Source of the DNA: Clostridia bacterium
Lineage (GTDB): Bacteria > Bacillota > Clostridia > Christensenellales > CAG-1252
DNA: 42,642 nucleotides
Reading direction: 5' to 3'
Assembly (NCBI GenBank): GCA_017455605.1
Contig: JAFSZO010000072.1
Coordinates: 1-42,642, forward strand
This document shows, in pieces, positions 24,342 to 34,698 of this stretch (position 1 is the stretch's first letter; every line of letters begins with the position of its first letter). The notes below the pieces were generated by a model, which ran no database searches, was not told the DNA's origin, and worked only from the letters and a program-made list of their open reading frames with translations. Made by a program: the position numbers and the translations under genes.

Positions 24342-25589
24342 ATGAGCAACGTTTCCGAGATCTGTGCCTTAGCGAAGGAGGCGTCCTACCGCCTCGCCAC
24401 CTATACCGATACCGAGAAGAAGGCGATGCTGATCGCGATGGCGAACGGCATCGGCGATGAAATGGACGCGATCCTCGAAGCAAACGCGGACGACCTCTTT
24501 ATCGCGAAGGAGAACGGCAAGGAGGAGACCTTTATTGACCGTCTCACCCTCTACAAGAGCCGTATCCGTCAGATGATCGACGGCATTATGCAGGTCGCGG
24601 AGCTTCCCGATCCCGTCGGCGAGACCACGGACAAGTGGACCCTCCCCAACGGGCTGAAGATCACCAAGGTCCGCGCTCCTCTCGGCGTGATCGCCATCAT
24701 CTACGAGGCGCGCCCCAACGTGACGGCGGACGCCGCGGCGCTCGCGATCAAGAGCGGCAACGCAGTCGTACTCCGCGGCAGTAGGGAGGCGATCAATTCC
24801 AATCTTTCGATCTTCAACGCGATGAAGAACGCTCTCGTCAAGGGCGGTTACGACGCCAACGTACTCCAGTTCCTTGCGGACCCCGAGCGCGAGGCGACGG
24901 CGGAACTGTTGAAACAGTCGGGTGTCGTGGACGTCGTGATCCCGCGCGGCGGCGAAGGGCTCAAGAAGTTCGTCCTCGAGAACGCCTCCGTTCCCGTCAT
25001 CGTTTCGGCGGGCGGCAATTGCCACACCTACGTCGAGAAGACCGCCGATCTCAAGATGGCGGACAACGTTCTTTTCAACGCCAAAGTCAGCCGTCCTTCG
25101 GTCTGCAACGCCACCGAACAGCTCATCGTGGACAGAGCGATCGCCGCTCCCTTCCTGACGCAGAGCCTCGACAGGCTCGCCAAGCAAGGCGTGCGCATCC
25201 TCGGTTGCAACGAGACCTGCCGCATCTATCCCCCGGCAGAGCTCGCGACGGAGAAGGACTACTACACCGAGCATCTCGGGCTCGTGATCTCCGTAAAGGT
25301 GGTCAGCGGCTACAAGGAGGCGATCGAGCGCATCAACAAGTACGGCACTCACCACAGCGATGCGATCATCTCCATGAGCAAGGAGGCGATCGACGCCTTC
25401 ACCGCAGGCGTGGACAGCGCGGCGGTCTACGTGAATGCCAGCACCCGTTTCACCGACGGCTTCGAGTACGGTTTCGGTGCGGAAATGGCGATCAGCACGC
25501 AGAAATTGCACGCACGCGGTCCCTTGGGGCTTCGCCAACTCACGAGTGAGAAATACGTCGTCGTGGGCGAGGGACAGGTGCGTAAGTGA
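24342..25589 (+). CDS. proA: Gamma-glutamyl phosphate reductase (glutamate-5-semialdehyde dehydrogenase)
   Basis: A 415-residue aldehyde dehydrogenase-superfamily enzyme for the second step of proline synthesis. Seen are APLGVIAIIYEARPNVTADAA, VVLRGSREAINSN, the VIPRGGEGLKKFV block and the catalytic cysteine in SRPSVCNATE. The proB kinase that usually precedes it is absent; the gene is inserted between yebC and ruvC. The start follows the yebC stop by one base, with GGAGG at the end of yebC. ruvC starts inside its last codon. Confidence 0.96.
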   Translation: MSNVSEICALAKEASYRLATYTDTEKKAMLIAMANGIGDEMDAILEANADDLFIAKENGKEETFIDRLTLYKSRIRQMIDGIMQVAELPDPVGETTDKWTLPNGLKITKVRAPLGVIAIIYEARPNVTADAAALAIKSGNAVVLRGSREAINSNLSIFNAMKNALVKGGYDANVLQFLADPEREATAELLKQSGVVDVVIPRGGEGLKKFVLENASVPVIVSAGGNCHTYVEKTADLKMADNVLFNAKVSRPSVCNATEQLIVDRAIAAPFLTQSLDRLAKQGVRILGCNETCRIYPPAELATEKDYYTEHLGLVISVKVVSGYKEAIERINKYGTHHSDAIISMSKEAIDAFTAGVDSAAVYVNASTRFTDGFEYGFGAEMAISTQKLHARGPLGLRQLTSEKYVVVGEGQVRK

Positions 25590-26077
25590 TCATTCTCGGC
25601 ATCGACCCCGGGCTCGCCATCGTCGGATACGGCGTGGTGGAGAGTGTGAAGGGCAGGGTCACGCCCATCGATTACGGCGTGATCAATACCCCCGCGGGGA
25701 TGCGGACCCCTCTCCGCTTGCAGCGCATCCACAAAGGACTTTTGACTTTGTTTGAGAAGTTTAAGCCCGAGGAGATCGCGGTCGAGGAACTCTTTTTCTC
25801 CAACAACAAGACCACCGGCATCCCCGTCGCGGAGGCACGCGGCGTGATCTTGATGACGGCGATCAACTATACGGACAAACTCTTTGAATATACCCCGAAT
25901 CAGATCAAACAGGCGATCACGGGGTGGGGCGGCGCAGACAAACGCCAAATGCAGGAAGTCGTGCGCCAAACGCTCAGGCTCAAGGCGATCCCGAAACCGG
26001 ACGACGCGGCGGACGCCCTCGCGGTGGCGCTCACCCACGCGCAGACCAATCGCTTCGGGTCGCTCTTCGGAATGTAA
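25586..26077 (+). CDS. ruvC: Holliday junction endonuclease RuvC
   Basis: A 163-residue resolvase. The N-terminal ILGIDPGLAIVGYG carries the first catalytic Asp; AVEELFFSNN supplies the Glu, and the C-terminal KPDDAADALAVALTHA the last two Asp. It starts with GTG, overlapping the proA stop by three bases. It is followed by ruvA and ruvB, so the whole resolution machine is in one unit. Confidence 0.96.
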   Translation: MIILGIDPGLAIVGYGVVESVKGRVTPIDYGVINTPAGMRTPLRLQRIHKGLLTLFEKFKPEEIAVEELFFSNNKTTGIPVAEARGVILMTAINYTDKLFEYTPNQIKQAITGWGGADKRQMQEVVRQTLRLKAIPKPDDAADALAVALTHAQTNRFGSLFGM

Positions 26078-26079
26078 TT

Positions 26080-26682
26080 ATGTATGCTTATATAGTCGGA
26101 AAGGTGGATACGTACGGCGACGGCTATCTCGTCGTGGAAACAGGCGGCATCGGTTATTTGCTGAATGCCTCGAACTTTACCGTGTCCAAGCTCGGCAGGG
26201 CGGGACAAACGGTGAAGGTCTATACGTATCTCGCCGTGCGCGAGGACGATATGAGCCTTTACGGCTTCGCCACGGAGGAGGAGAAACAGATGTTCCTTCG
26301 CCTCATCACCGTTTCGGGCGTCGGCCCCAAGATGGCGCTCGGCATTCTGTCTGCGGCGGACGTATCGACTTTGGCGACTTCCATCGTTTCCGGTGACACC
26401 AAGACGCTCTCGAAGGTGAAAGGCATAGGCAAAAAGACGGCGGAACGCATCGTCGTTGAGCTGAAGGAGAGTATCGGTGAAAGCGGCGCCTCCTTCCTGA
26501 GCGCAGGATCTTCGATCGGCGTCCCGCTCGAGAGCGATACGATGATCGAGGAAGCGCTCGAAGTGCTGACTACGCTCGGCGTGAGTCGTACGGAAGCCTA
26601 TACGCTCGTATCGGCTGTACGCAAGGATGCGAAAAACGTCAACGATCTCGTTATGACGGTACTCAGAAGGTTGGATAAGTGA
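26080..26682 (+). CDS. ruvA: Holliday junction branch migration protein RuvA
   Basis: A 200-residue protein: an OB fold at the N terminus ([27 protein letters not shown]), tandem helix-hairpin-helix motifs ([29 protein letters not shown]) and a C-terminal RuvB-contacting domain ([18 protein letters not shown]). The start lies two bases after the ruvC stop and has little ribosome-binding sequence, which suggests coupling. Confidence 0.96.
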   Translation: MYAYIVGKVDTYGDGYLVVETGGIGYLLNASNFTVSKLGRAGQTVKVYTYLAVREDDMSLYGFATEEEKQMFLRLITVSGVGPKMALGILSAADVSTLATSIVSGDTKTLSKVKGIGKKTAERIVVELKESIGESGASFLSAGSSIGVPLESDTMIEEALEVLTTLGVSRTEAYTLVSAVRKDAKNVNDLVMTVLRRLDK

Positions 26683-27776
26683 TGTTTGACGACGACAGTT
26701 TTATCACCAGCGCGATCGGCGACAGGCTGGTCGAACGCGACAGAGAAGAGACGGAAGAGGAGATAGAGAACACCCTTCGCCCCAAGACGATGGCGGAATA
26801 CGTCGGACAGGAGAAGGTGAAGGCAAATCTCTCCGTATTCATCCATTCGGCGAAGAAGCGCGGCGAAGCGCTCGACCACGTCCTTTTATACGGTCCGCCG
26901 GGGCTCGGCAAAACCACACTCGCGCACATCGTCGCGAACGAGATGAACGCGCAGATCAAGGTGACCTCCGGTCCCGCGATCGAGAAAGCCGCCGACCTCG
27001 CCGCGATGCTGACCAACCTCTACGACGGCGACGTGCTCTTTATCGACGAGATCCATCGTCTGTCTCACGCGGTCGAGGAGATCCTCTATCCCGCGATGGA
27101 GGACTACGTTTTAGACTTCGTGGTCGGCAAGGGTCCCAGTGCGAAGAGCATTCGCCTCCCCCTGAAAAAGTTTACTTTGATCGGCGCCACGACCCGTGCG
27201 GGTATGCTGACGGCGCCCCTCCGCGACCGTTTCGGCGTGATCTGCCGTTTGGAGATCTACAAGCCCGAGGAGCTCGCCCGCATCGTCACGCGCAGTGCGA
27301 AACTCCTCGACATCGGCATCGAGAGGGAGGCGGCGGTGGAGATCGCTCGCCGTTCCCGCGGCACGCCGCGTATCGCGAATCGACTCTTGAAGCGTGTGCG
27401 CGACTTTTCCGAGTACCGGAATGAGAAGACCGTCACCCTTGCCACGGCGAAGAAGAGCCTCGACCTGCTTGAGATCGACGACCTCGGTCTCGACAACGTC
27501 GACCGTGAGATCTTGCTCACCATCTTGCAGAAACATAACGGAGGCCCGGTTGGTCTCGACACCCTCGCGGCGACCATCGGGGAAGACGCGAATACCATCG
27601 AGGACGTTTACGAGCCGTATTTGATCCAATTGGGATTCATCGCTCGCACCCCGCGGGGCAGGGTCTGTTTGTCCGGTGCGTACAAGCACCTCGGGTTCAA
27701 GGTCCCCCCTTCGAAGGAAGCGATGCTCGAACAACTGGAGAAGACCACTGCGAAGAAGACCGATGAAGACGAGTGA
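26682..27776 (+). CDS. ruvB: Holliday junction branch migration ATPase RuvB
   Basis: A 364-residue AAA+ motor. Landmarks: [16 protein letters not shown], Walker [12 protein letters not shown], Walker [10 protein letters not shown], sensor 1 [20 protein letters not shown], and the C-terminal winged helix ([15 protein letters not shown]). The ATG (26682) shares its A with the ruvA stop; a GTG one codon earlier is also possible. It is slightly longer than the typical 335-350. Its end overlaps queA by 14 bases. Confidence 0.97.
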   Translation: MFDDDSFITSAIGDRLVERDREETEEEIENTLRPKTMAEYVGQEKVKANLSVFIHSAKKRGEALDHVLLYGPPGLGKTTLAHIVANEMNAQIKVTSGPAIEKAADLAAMLTNLYDGDVLFIDEIHRLSHAVEEILYPAMEDYVLDFVVGKGPSAKSIRLPLKKFTLIGATTRAGMLTAPLRDRFGVICRLEIYKPEELARIVTRSAKLLDIGIEREAAVEIARRSRGTPRIANRLLKRVRDFSEYRNEKTVTLATAKKSLDLLEIDDLGLDNVDREILLTILQKHNGGPVGLDTLAATIGEDANTIEDVYEPYLIQLGFIARTPRGRVCLSGAYKHLGFKVPPSKEAMLEQLEKTTAKKTDEDE

Positions 27777-28785
27777 TTTTTATTACGACCTTCCCGAAGA
27801 CAGGATCGCCCAACACCCCGCCGAACCGAGAGATTCCTCTCGGCTTTTGGTCATTGATCGCGCGAGCGGCGCGTGGCAGGACCGCATTTTTCATGACGTC
27901 ATCGAGTATCTCCGCGCAGGCGACGTCCTCGTGGTCAATAACACAAAGGTCATCCCCGCCCGCCTGATCGGGCACCGCAAGGGGTTTACGGGTGAGGTCG
28001 AGTTCCTCCTCCTGAAACGATTGGATTACACCCATTGGCGTGCCATCGTCCGCCCGGGCAAGAAGCTCGGCGTCGGCGCCGAGGTCGTCTTTTCGGACGA
28101 GCTGTCCGCTCGCGTCACAGAGCGTGGCAAAGAGGGCGAACGCGTCGTGGAGTTTCTCTTCGACGGCGTCTTTGAGGATATCCTCGCCAAGGTCGGCGCG
28201 ATGCCGCTCCCTCCATATATCAAGGAGAAACTTGAGGACAGCTCACGGTATCAGACCGTCTACAGCAAGATCGACGGTTCCGCCGCGGCGCCCACCGCGG
28301 GGCTTCACTTCACCCCCGAGCTGCTGGATCGCATTCGCGCGAAAGGCGTTCGCGTGGTCGAGATCCTTCTGCACGTCGGTCTTTCCACCTTCCGTCCCGT
28401 GAAGGTCGAGAACGTCGAAGACCACAAGATGCACGACGAGTATTACGAGATCTCCGAGGAGGCGGCGGCTGAGATCAACGCAGCGAAATCCGAGGGCAGG
28501 CGAGTGATCTCGGTCGGCACGACTTCGGTGCGTACCCTCGAGAGCGCGGCGGACAGGAAAGGACACGTCCTCGCCGGTAGCGGCAATACCGACATCTTCC
28601 TCTATCCCCCTTACGAGTTCAAGATCGTGGATGGGCTCATCACGAACTTCCACCTTCCCGAAAGTACGCTCTTGATGCTCGTTTCCGCCTTTATGGGCAG
28701 GGAGAAGATCCTGGCGGCGTACAAGCACGCGGTGGACTCTGGGTATCGCTTCTTTAGTTTCGGCGATGCGTGTTTTATCGTATAG
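27763..28785 (+). CDS. queA: S-adenosylmethionine:tRNA ribosyltransferase-isomerase
   Basis: A 340-residue enzyme of queuosine synthesis, making epoxyqueuosine on tRNA from preQ1. Motifs: [61 protein letters not shown], and the C-terminal [15 protein letters not shown]. The ATG at 27763 is the family start and overlaps the ruvB end. tgt, the next enzyme of the same pathway, follows after a repeat-rich gap. Confidence 0.96.
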   Translation: MKTSDFYYDLPEDRIAQHPAEPRDSSRLLVIDRASGAWQDRIFHDVIEYLRAGDVLVVNNTKVIPARLIGHRKGFTGEVEFLLLKRLDYTHWRAIVRPGKKLGVGAEVVFSDELSARVTERGKEGERVVEFLFDGVFEDILAKVGAMPLPPYIKEKLEDSSRYQTVYSKIDGSAAAPTAGLHFTPELLDRIRAKGVRVVEILLHVGLSTFRPVKVENVEDHKMHDEYYEISEEAAAEINAAKSEGRRVISVGTTSVRTLESAADRKGHVLAGSGNTDIFLYPPYEFKIVDGLITNFHLPESTLLMLVSAFMGREKILAAYKHAVDSGYRFFSFGDACFIV

Positions 28786-28919
28786 GCGGCGCATGTCTGA
28801 TCGTATAGGCGGCGTCATGCTTTGTTACTGCTTCGGAGCTCGACCTCATCGACCGACAAGGTCGACTTCGCCCGATCTCCTTCGCGAGCCTCGCCTGACT
28901 TGCCTCTCCGATCAGACAT
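28777..28919 (+). repeat. Short direct duplication at the queA end and an 11-bp inverted-repeat-bounded segment
   Basis: The end of queA, ATCGTATAGGCGGCG (28777-28791, containing its stop), is duplicated at 28800-28814, 23 bases on. ATGTCTGATCG (28793-28803) and CGATCAGACAT (28909-28919) are a perfect 11-bp inverted repeat enclosing about 105 bases with further palindromes (GACC/GGTC and others). No transposase is present; it could be a small non-autonomous element or a folded RNA 3' end. Confidence 0.65.
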
Positions 28920-30348
<1,429 letters not shown>

Positions 30349-30389
30349 CCTTTCTCGCCCAAAGAAATGGGATAACACCTAAAATCTGC

Positions 30390-30418
30390 TTGTTATTCCG
30401 CCGGAAATAGTGTATACT
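30390..30418 (+). promoter_or_regulatory. Promoter of yajC
   Basis: TTGTTA (30390-30395), exactly 17 bases, TATACT (30413-30418), about 33 bases before the yajC start. Confidence 0.75.
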
Positions 30419-30451
30419 TTCGATAGAATATAGGCACAAGGAGAAATTATT

Positions 30452-30871
30452 ATGGTTTCGAATATTATCGCATTGGAAACTTCCAACGTCGTGATGATCG
30501 TGATCCTTTTGGTCCTTTTCGTCGGTATGATGGCGATCTCCATCATCCCGCAGAAGAAGAAGCAGAAGGAATACGCCGCCATGCAGGAGGCGATCAAGGT
30601 CGGCACCCGTATCATGACCATCGGCAGGCTCGTCGGCACCGTCGTGGCGATCAACACCGATAACACCATCGAGGTCGACATCGGCGCGAAGGGCTCTCCC
30701 GTCGTCATCGTCATCAATCGCGAAGGCATCGGTCTGAATCTCGACGCACAACAGGTCGCGCCGGGCAGCAAGGGCGACATCAAGGCGGACGACAAGTCCG
30801 GTGACGTCGACGCCGAGGACGCCTCTGCCGAGGCTCCCACCGAGGAGAAGAAGGACGACGACGCGATCTGA
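30452..30871 (+). CDS. yajC: Preprotein translocase subunit YajC
   Basis: A 139-residue protein with one N-terminal membrane segment (about residues 13-32, VVMIVILLVLFVGMMAISII), then the YajC signature IPQKKKQKEYAAMQEAIKVGTRIMTIGRLVGTV. The tail after residue 105 is a long acidic, low-complexity stretch (D/E/A-rich), longer than in most homologues. YajC associates with SecDF-YidC at the membrane, and secD/secF follow four genes later. AAGGAG precedes the ATG. Confidence 0.93.
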   Translation: MVSNIIALETSNVVMIVILLVLFVGMMAISIIPQKKKQKEYAAMQEAIKVGTRIMTIGRLVGTVVAINTDNTIEVDIGAKGSPVVIVINREGIGLNLDAQQVAPGSKGDIKADDKSGDVDAEDASAEAPTEEKKDDDAI

Positions 30872-30900
30872 TCGCGAGCGTTCATTTGTTTAAACGAAAG

Positions 30901-30929
30901 GGAAGGATCATTACTCCTTCCTTTTTTTT
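30901..30929 (+). terminator. Terminator of yajC
   Basis: Stem GGAAGGA/TCCTTCC (30901-30907 with 30915-30921), loop of seven, followed by eight T (30922-30929). The 200 bases that follow, up to the next gene, show no supported ORF. Confidence 0.93.
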
Positions 30930-31128
30930 GTTTTCGTCAGAAGAGTGCCGTCTTATGTTCGTCCGCTTTTTCGTCCGATGATGGCTTTTTGTCGGCGGTG
31001 CAATGCTTGACGTCCCGGTCGCTTCGTGAGTAGGACCGCATCGTTTGGAAAAGGGTTTTTGTCTTGTCGGATCGCATTTTTTATACATATCCCTCCGTTC
31101 TTCCGCATACTCTTTCTCGGAGGTGCTT

Positions 31129-31524
31129 ATGGAAAAAGGTGTTGCTCGTCAAATCTTGGATATCGTCAAGACCGTCGTGATCGCGATCTTGATCTCTATG
31201 GTCTCGGTTCTCGTCTTCGCTCTCGTCGTGAAGTCGACGGACGTCGGAGAGGACGTGATCGGATACGTGAACCTCGCCATCAAGATCCTGTCCGTCGTGA
31301 TCGGCTGTTTGGTCGGCTTCCGTCGAGGGAGCGGATTCGGTTGGCTCAAGGGCGTGATCTCGGGACTTTTATACGTCGTTACGTCCTTTCTCGTCTTTTC
31401 GGCGATCTCGGGCGAGTTCTCCCTCGCGGACGTTTCCGTTCTCGATCTCGTGACGGGCGCCGTGGTGGGGCTGCTCTCGGGCGTGCTGACCGTGAACCTC
31501 AAAAAGAGCCCGAAAAACGCTTGA
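31129..31524 (+). CDS. TIGR04086-type small membrane protein
   Basis: A 131-residue protein with four predicted hydrophobic segments (about residues 13-35, 46-62, 72-93 and 104-123) and a basic C terminus. Its place directly before the SCIFF precursor and the length match the TIGR04086 family seen next to SCIFF loci in Clostridia. The function is unknown. The ATG at 31129 follows GGAGG (31119-31123) by 5 bases; a longer in-frame start at 31045 lacks one. The scfA promoter overlaps its stop codon. Confidence 0.75.
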   Translation: MEKGVARQILDIVKTVVIAILISMVSVLVFALVVKSTDVGEDVIGYVNLAIKILSVVIGCLVGFRRGSGFGWLKGVISGLLYVVTSFLVFSAISGEFSLADVSVLDLVTGAVVGLLSGVLTVNLKKSPKNA

Positions 31525-31550
31525 TAATAATAGAAAATATATGCTATAAT
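31521..31550 (+). promoter_or_regulatory. Promoter of scfA-scfB
   Basis: TTGATA (31521-31526), an 18-base spacer and a perfect TATAAT (31545-31550). The -35 overlaps the stop of the preceding gene. The leader then holds a 6-bp hairpin GAGCGG/CCGCTC (31566-31571 with 31577-31582) just before the ribosome-binding site. Confidence 0.75.
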
Positions 31551-31599
31551 TTTATCAAATAAAAAGAGCGGTCTCGCCGCTCCGATCAAGGAGAAAATT

Positions 31600-31770
31600 A
31601 TGAAGCATATCAGCACCATTGCGAAAACCGAAAGAAAGTCCACCGTCATCGGCTGTGCCGAGTGCCAGTCCAGCTGCCAGTCCGCTTGCAAGACCAGCTG
31701 CACCGTCGGCAATCAGACTTGCAAGCAGGAAGAAAGGATCAATAATCAAAAGAAGAACGAGACCCTTTGA
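31600..31770 (+). CDS. scfA: SCIFF peptide precursor (six-cysteine ranthipeptide)
   Basis: A 56-residue peptide starting MKHISTIAKTERKS with six cysteines, C19, C22, C26, C30, C34 and C41, in the family core CQSSCQSACKTSCTVGNQTC. It is the substrate of the radical SAM enzyme encoded next. In the studied homologue CteA a Cys-to-Thr thioether forms five residues apart; C30 and T35 are the equivalent pair here. After the last Cys there is a 15-residue polar tail (KQEERINNQKKNETL) that most SCIFF peptides lack. AAGGAG precedes the ATG. The biological role of the family is not known. Confidence 0.95.
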   Translation: MKHISTIAKTERKSTVIGCAECQSSCQSACKTSCTVGNQTCKQEERINNQKKNETL

Positions 31771-31777
31771 TCTCTCA

Positions 31778-33145
31778 ATGAGGCTCATTACTCATAGTTT
31801 CCCCTTCTCGTACAAAGGCGAAACTTTTTACCTCGTCTATCATCCGTACAGCAACAGTCTGCATTCGGTCGATCGCAAGGCGTATCTCGTTATCAAACAT
31901 AAGTACGAAGAGTTGAGTCCGCAAGAACTTGCGGACTTTTCCGCGCTTTCTCAGGCGGAGGTCGCCGAGATCGAGTCCGAGATCGCCGAGCTGGAGTCGC
32001 AGGGGCTCCTCGGCGTCGACGAGACTTTCCCGTATCGGAAGTCCGACGTCGTCAAGGCGCTCTGTTTGCACGTCTGTCACGACTGCAATCTCCGTTGCAA
32101 ATACTGCTTCGCCAAAGAGGGTACCTACAACACCGCCCGCGACTATATGACCGAGGAGGTCGCTCGTGCGGCGATCGACTTCCTGATCGCGAGAAGCGGG
32201 TCGAGGCATAACCTCGAGATCGACTTTTTCGGCGGGGAACCCTTGATGAATATGTCCGTCGTGAAGGCGGCTGTCGCCTACGGCAAGGAGCGCGCGGCGC
32301 AAGCGGGCAAAGAGCTCAGCTTCACGATGACCACGAACGCCCTTCTTTTAAACGACGAGAACATCGATTTCCTCAATCGCGAGATGGACAACGTCGTCAT
32401 CAGCATCGACGGCAGAGAAGAGGTGCACAATCGTGTCCGTACGACCCGCAGCGGGGCGAATGCCTACGGGGCGATCCTCTCCGCGGCGAAAAAATTCCGC
32501 GCGGTGCGCGGGGACAAGCGCTATTACATTCGCGGCACCTTCACCGCCTACAATCTCGATTTCGCTTCCGACGTCTTGGCGCTCGCCGACGCGGGCTTCG
32601 ATCAGATCTCGGTCGAGCCGGTGGTCTTGCCCCCCGAGGATCCGATGGCGATCACTTCGGACAAGGTCGGCACCGTACTCGCAGAGTACGATCGCCTCGC
32701 CGAGGCGTACATCGACCGTCGTGCGAACGGGAAGTGGTTCAACTTTTTCCATTTCATGATCGACCTCGAGAGCGGACCTTGCATCATGAAGCGCCTTTCC
32801 GGTTGCTCCGCGGGATGCGGCTATTTGGCGGTCTCTCCCGTCGGCGACGTCTATCCTTGCCACCAGTTCGTGGGGCAGGAAGGTTATTTGATCGGTAACG
32901 TTTTGGACGGGTCTTTCGATCCTTCCGTACGTGAGACCTTTGCCGAGATCACGGTGAACAACAAGGCGAAGTGCGAGAACTGTTTCGCGAAGTACTATTG
33001 CAGCGGCGGATGCGTCGCGGCTTCGCATTATTATGAAAAGGATCTCTTTACTCCCTATGCGGCGGGGTGTGAAATGATGAAGAAGAGGCTCGAGTGCTCG
33101 CTCGGGATCTACGCCGTGGAGAAAAAAATCAACGAAAAGCGTTGA
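31778..33145 (+). CDS. scfB: SCIFF maturase, radical SAM/SPASM protein
   Basis: A 455-residue thioether-forming enzyme. The N-terminal 85 residues form the leader-binding (RRE) region; the radical SAM motif is CNLRCKYC (Cys103, 107, 110), followed by FFGGEPLMN. The C-terminal SPASM domain has the cysteines for auxiliary Fe-S clusters (CIMKRLSGCSAGCG, CHQF, CENCFAKYYCSGGC, and a final CEMM). The ATG at 31778, seven bases after scfA, is chosen because homologues start with MRLI/HSF; the frame is open further upstream through scfA but codes nothing family-like. The SPASM Cys are all in place. Confidence 0.95.
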   Translation: MRLITHSFPFSYKGETFYLVYHPYSNSLHSVDRKAYLVIKHKYEELSPQELADFSALSQAEVAEIESEIAELESQGLLGVDETFPYRKSDVVKALCLHVCHDCNLRCKYCFAKEGTYNTARDYMTEEVARAAIDFLIARSGSRHNLEIDFFGGEPLMNMSVVKAAVAYGKERAAQAGKELSFTMTTNALLLNDENIDFLNREMDNVVISIDGREEVHNRVRTTRSGANAYGAILSAAKKFRAVRGDKRYYIRGTFTAYNLDFASDVLALADAGFDQISVEPVVLPPEDPMAITSDKVGTVLAEYDRLAEAYIDRRANGKWFNFFHFMIDLESGPCIMKRLSGCSAGCGYLAVSPVGDVYPCHQFVGQEGYLIGNVLDGSFDPSVRETFAEITVNNKAKCENCFAKYYCSGGCVAASHYYEKDLFTPYAAGCEMMKKRLECSLGIYAVEKKINEKR

Positions 33146-33171
33146 CTTGCATTTACTATTATATATATAAT
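33142..33171 (+). promoter_or_regulatory. Promoter of secDF
   Basis: TTGACT (33142-33147), 18 bases, a perfect TATAAT (33166-33171). The -35 overlaps the stop codon of scfB. Confidence 0.8.
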
Positions 33172-33204
33172 AGTTAGGTAATACTATTTTTTGGAGGCAT
33201 TACA

Positions 33205-34698
33205 GTGGCGACTTCACCGAGAGAAATCGGCTCCAAGCCCAAAATGACCAAAGCGAAAGCGATCGTCGTCTTCGCGATCCTGGGGGTCCTGATCCTCATG
33301 GGCGCGATCTTTGCGTTCGTTTCCTTGGACAACGGCGAGCTCGGAGTATACGATTACAAGGCTTTTCCGAGGACGATCAGTCTCGGTCTTGATATGAAAG
33401 GCGGCGTTTACGCCGTTTTCGAAGCAAATACCGCAGACCGTGACGACAACTTTTCTTCCCGTATGGACGGCACCGTCGAGCAGCTTTCCAAGATGCTCTA
33501 CGACAAGGGCTACACCGAGGCTACGGTCGGCAAGGTCGGCGAGGACAGGATCCGCGTCGAGGTTCCTGACGTTTCCGATCCCGAGACGCTCTTCACCTTG
33601 ATCGGCACGCCGTCGAGCTTGGAGTTCAGAACGGAAGGCAAGGACGACACCTTCACCGACGACGGCTTGTGGGTCACGGGTAAAGACCTCGCGAACGCCT
33701 ACGTCTCCGTCAACGAAGACAACGAATACGTCATTGCGCTGCAGTTCGATGCGGAAGGCACCAAAAAGTTCGCCGAAGCGACCACCGAGCTGAACGGCAA
33801 GGCGCTCAACATCTGGATCAACGGCGACTTGGTCATGGGCCCGACGGTTAACTCCGTGATCTCGGACGGCAGGGCGATCATCACGAGCAGCGAATGGGCG
33901 CAGAGCTACACGACCGCGAACGAATACGTGACCAAGCTCCTCGCGGGCGCTTTCGACGTCGAGCTGAAGCTCGTCGAGAGCCGTGAGATCTCCGCTACCC
34001 TCGGTGACAACGCTCTCTCCACCAGTTTGATCATCGGCGCGATCGCGATCGCGATCATCATCTTGCTCCTGATCCTCTTGTATCGCATGCTCGGCGTGGC
34101 TTCGGGCATCGCGCTCATCTACTACATCATCACCTACGTCTTCATCCTGTCCGTCTTCCCGTGGGTGCAGCTCACCCTCGCAGGTATCGCGGGCGTGCTG
34201 ATCAGTATCGGTATGGCGGTCGACGCGAACGTCATCATCTTCTCCCGTATCAAGGACGAGTATCGTTCCGGCACGGGTGACATCTCCATCCAGACGGCGG
34301 TCACTTCCGGTTTCAAGAAGTCCATCTCCGCCATCATGGACGGTAACGTGACGACCCTTCTCGGCTGTCTCGTGATGTACCTGCTCGGTACCTCTGCGAT
34401 CAAGAGCTTTGCTCTTACCCTCGCGATCGGTATCTTGATCAGTATCTTCACCGCTCTCGTGGTCACGAGGCTCCTCGTGAACGGCTTCTTGACCTTCAAC
34501 AGGGAGAATCCGAAGCTGTACAACCTCTACAACAAGTTCAAGGAGGAGGCTGCGGCGGAGCGTTCGGCGGCTGCCCTCGCTCAGGCGACTGTCGTCACGG
34601 CGCCCGTCGACGCGACGGTTGATACCTCGAGCGCTACGGAGGAGGTCGATGAGTCCGACGAGCCCATCAAGACTGAGGAGGTGACCGACAATGACTAA
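33205..34698 (+). CDS. secD: Protein translocase subunit SecD
   Basis: A 497-residue membrane protein (GTG start, GGAGG 7 bases upstream). One N-terminal membrane segment (about residues 20-42) is followed by the first periplasmic-type domain with LGLDMKGGVYAVFE, a second part with FDAEGTKKFAEATTELNGK, and five membrane segments from about residue 270 onward, including the Asp in GMAVDANVIIFSRIKDEYR. The tail is A/T/E-rich. It uses proton motive force to aid late export. Overlaps secF by eight bases. Confidence 0.96.
   Translation: MATSPREIGSKPKMTKAKAIVVFAILGVLILMGAIFAFVSLDNGELGVYDYKAFPRTISLGLDMKGGVYAVFEANTADRDDNFSSRMDGTVEQLSKMLYDKGYTEATVGKVGEDRIRVEVPDVSDPETLFTLIGTPSSLEFRTEGKDDTFTDDGLWVTGKDLANAYVSVNEDNEYVIALQFDAEGTKKFAEATTELNGKALNIWINGDLVMGPTVNSVISDGRAIITSSEWAQSYTTANEYVTKLLAGAFDVELKLVESREISATLGDNALSTSLIIGAIAIAIIILLLILLYRMLGVASGIALIYYIITYVFILSVFPWVQLTLAGIAGVLISIGMAVDANVIIFSRIKDEYRSGTGDISIQTAVTSGFKKSISAIMDGNVTTLLGCLVMYLLGTSAIKSFALTLAIGILISIFTALVVTRLLVNGFLTFNRENPKLYNLYNKFKEEAAAERSAAALAQATVVTAPVDATVDTSSATEEVDESDEPIKTEEVTDND

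Noticed and set aside
30882..31088. A 68-codon minus-strand frame between yajC and the small membrane protein
   Set aside because: It runs through the yajC terminator, has no ribosome-binding site and a Lys/Arg/Thr-rich composition with no family pattern.
31619..31777. A 53-residue N-terminal extension of scfB reading through scfA
   Set aside because: It is the other frame of the scfA sequence, has no ribosome-binding site, and ScfB homologues start at the later ATG.
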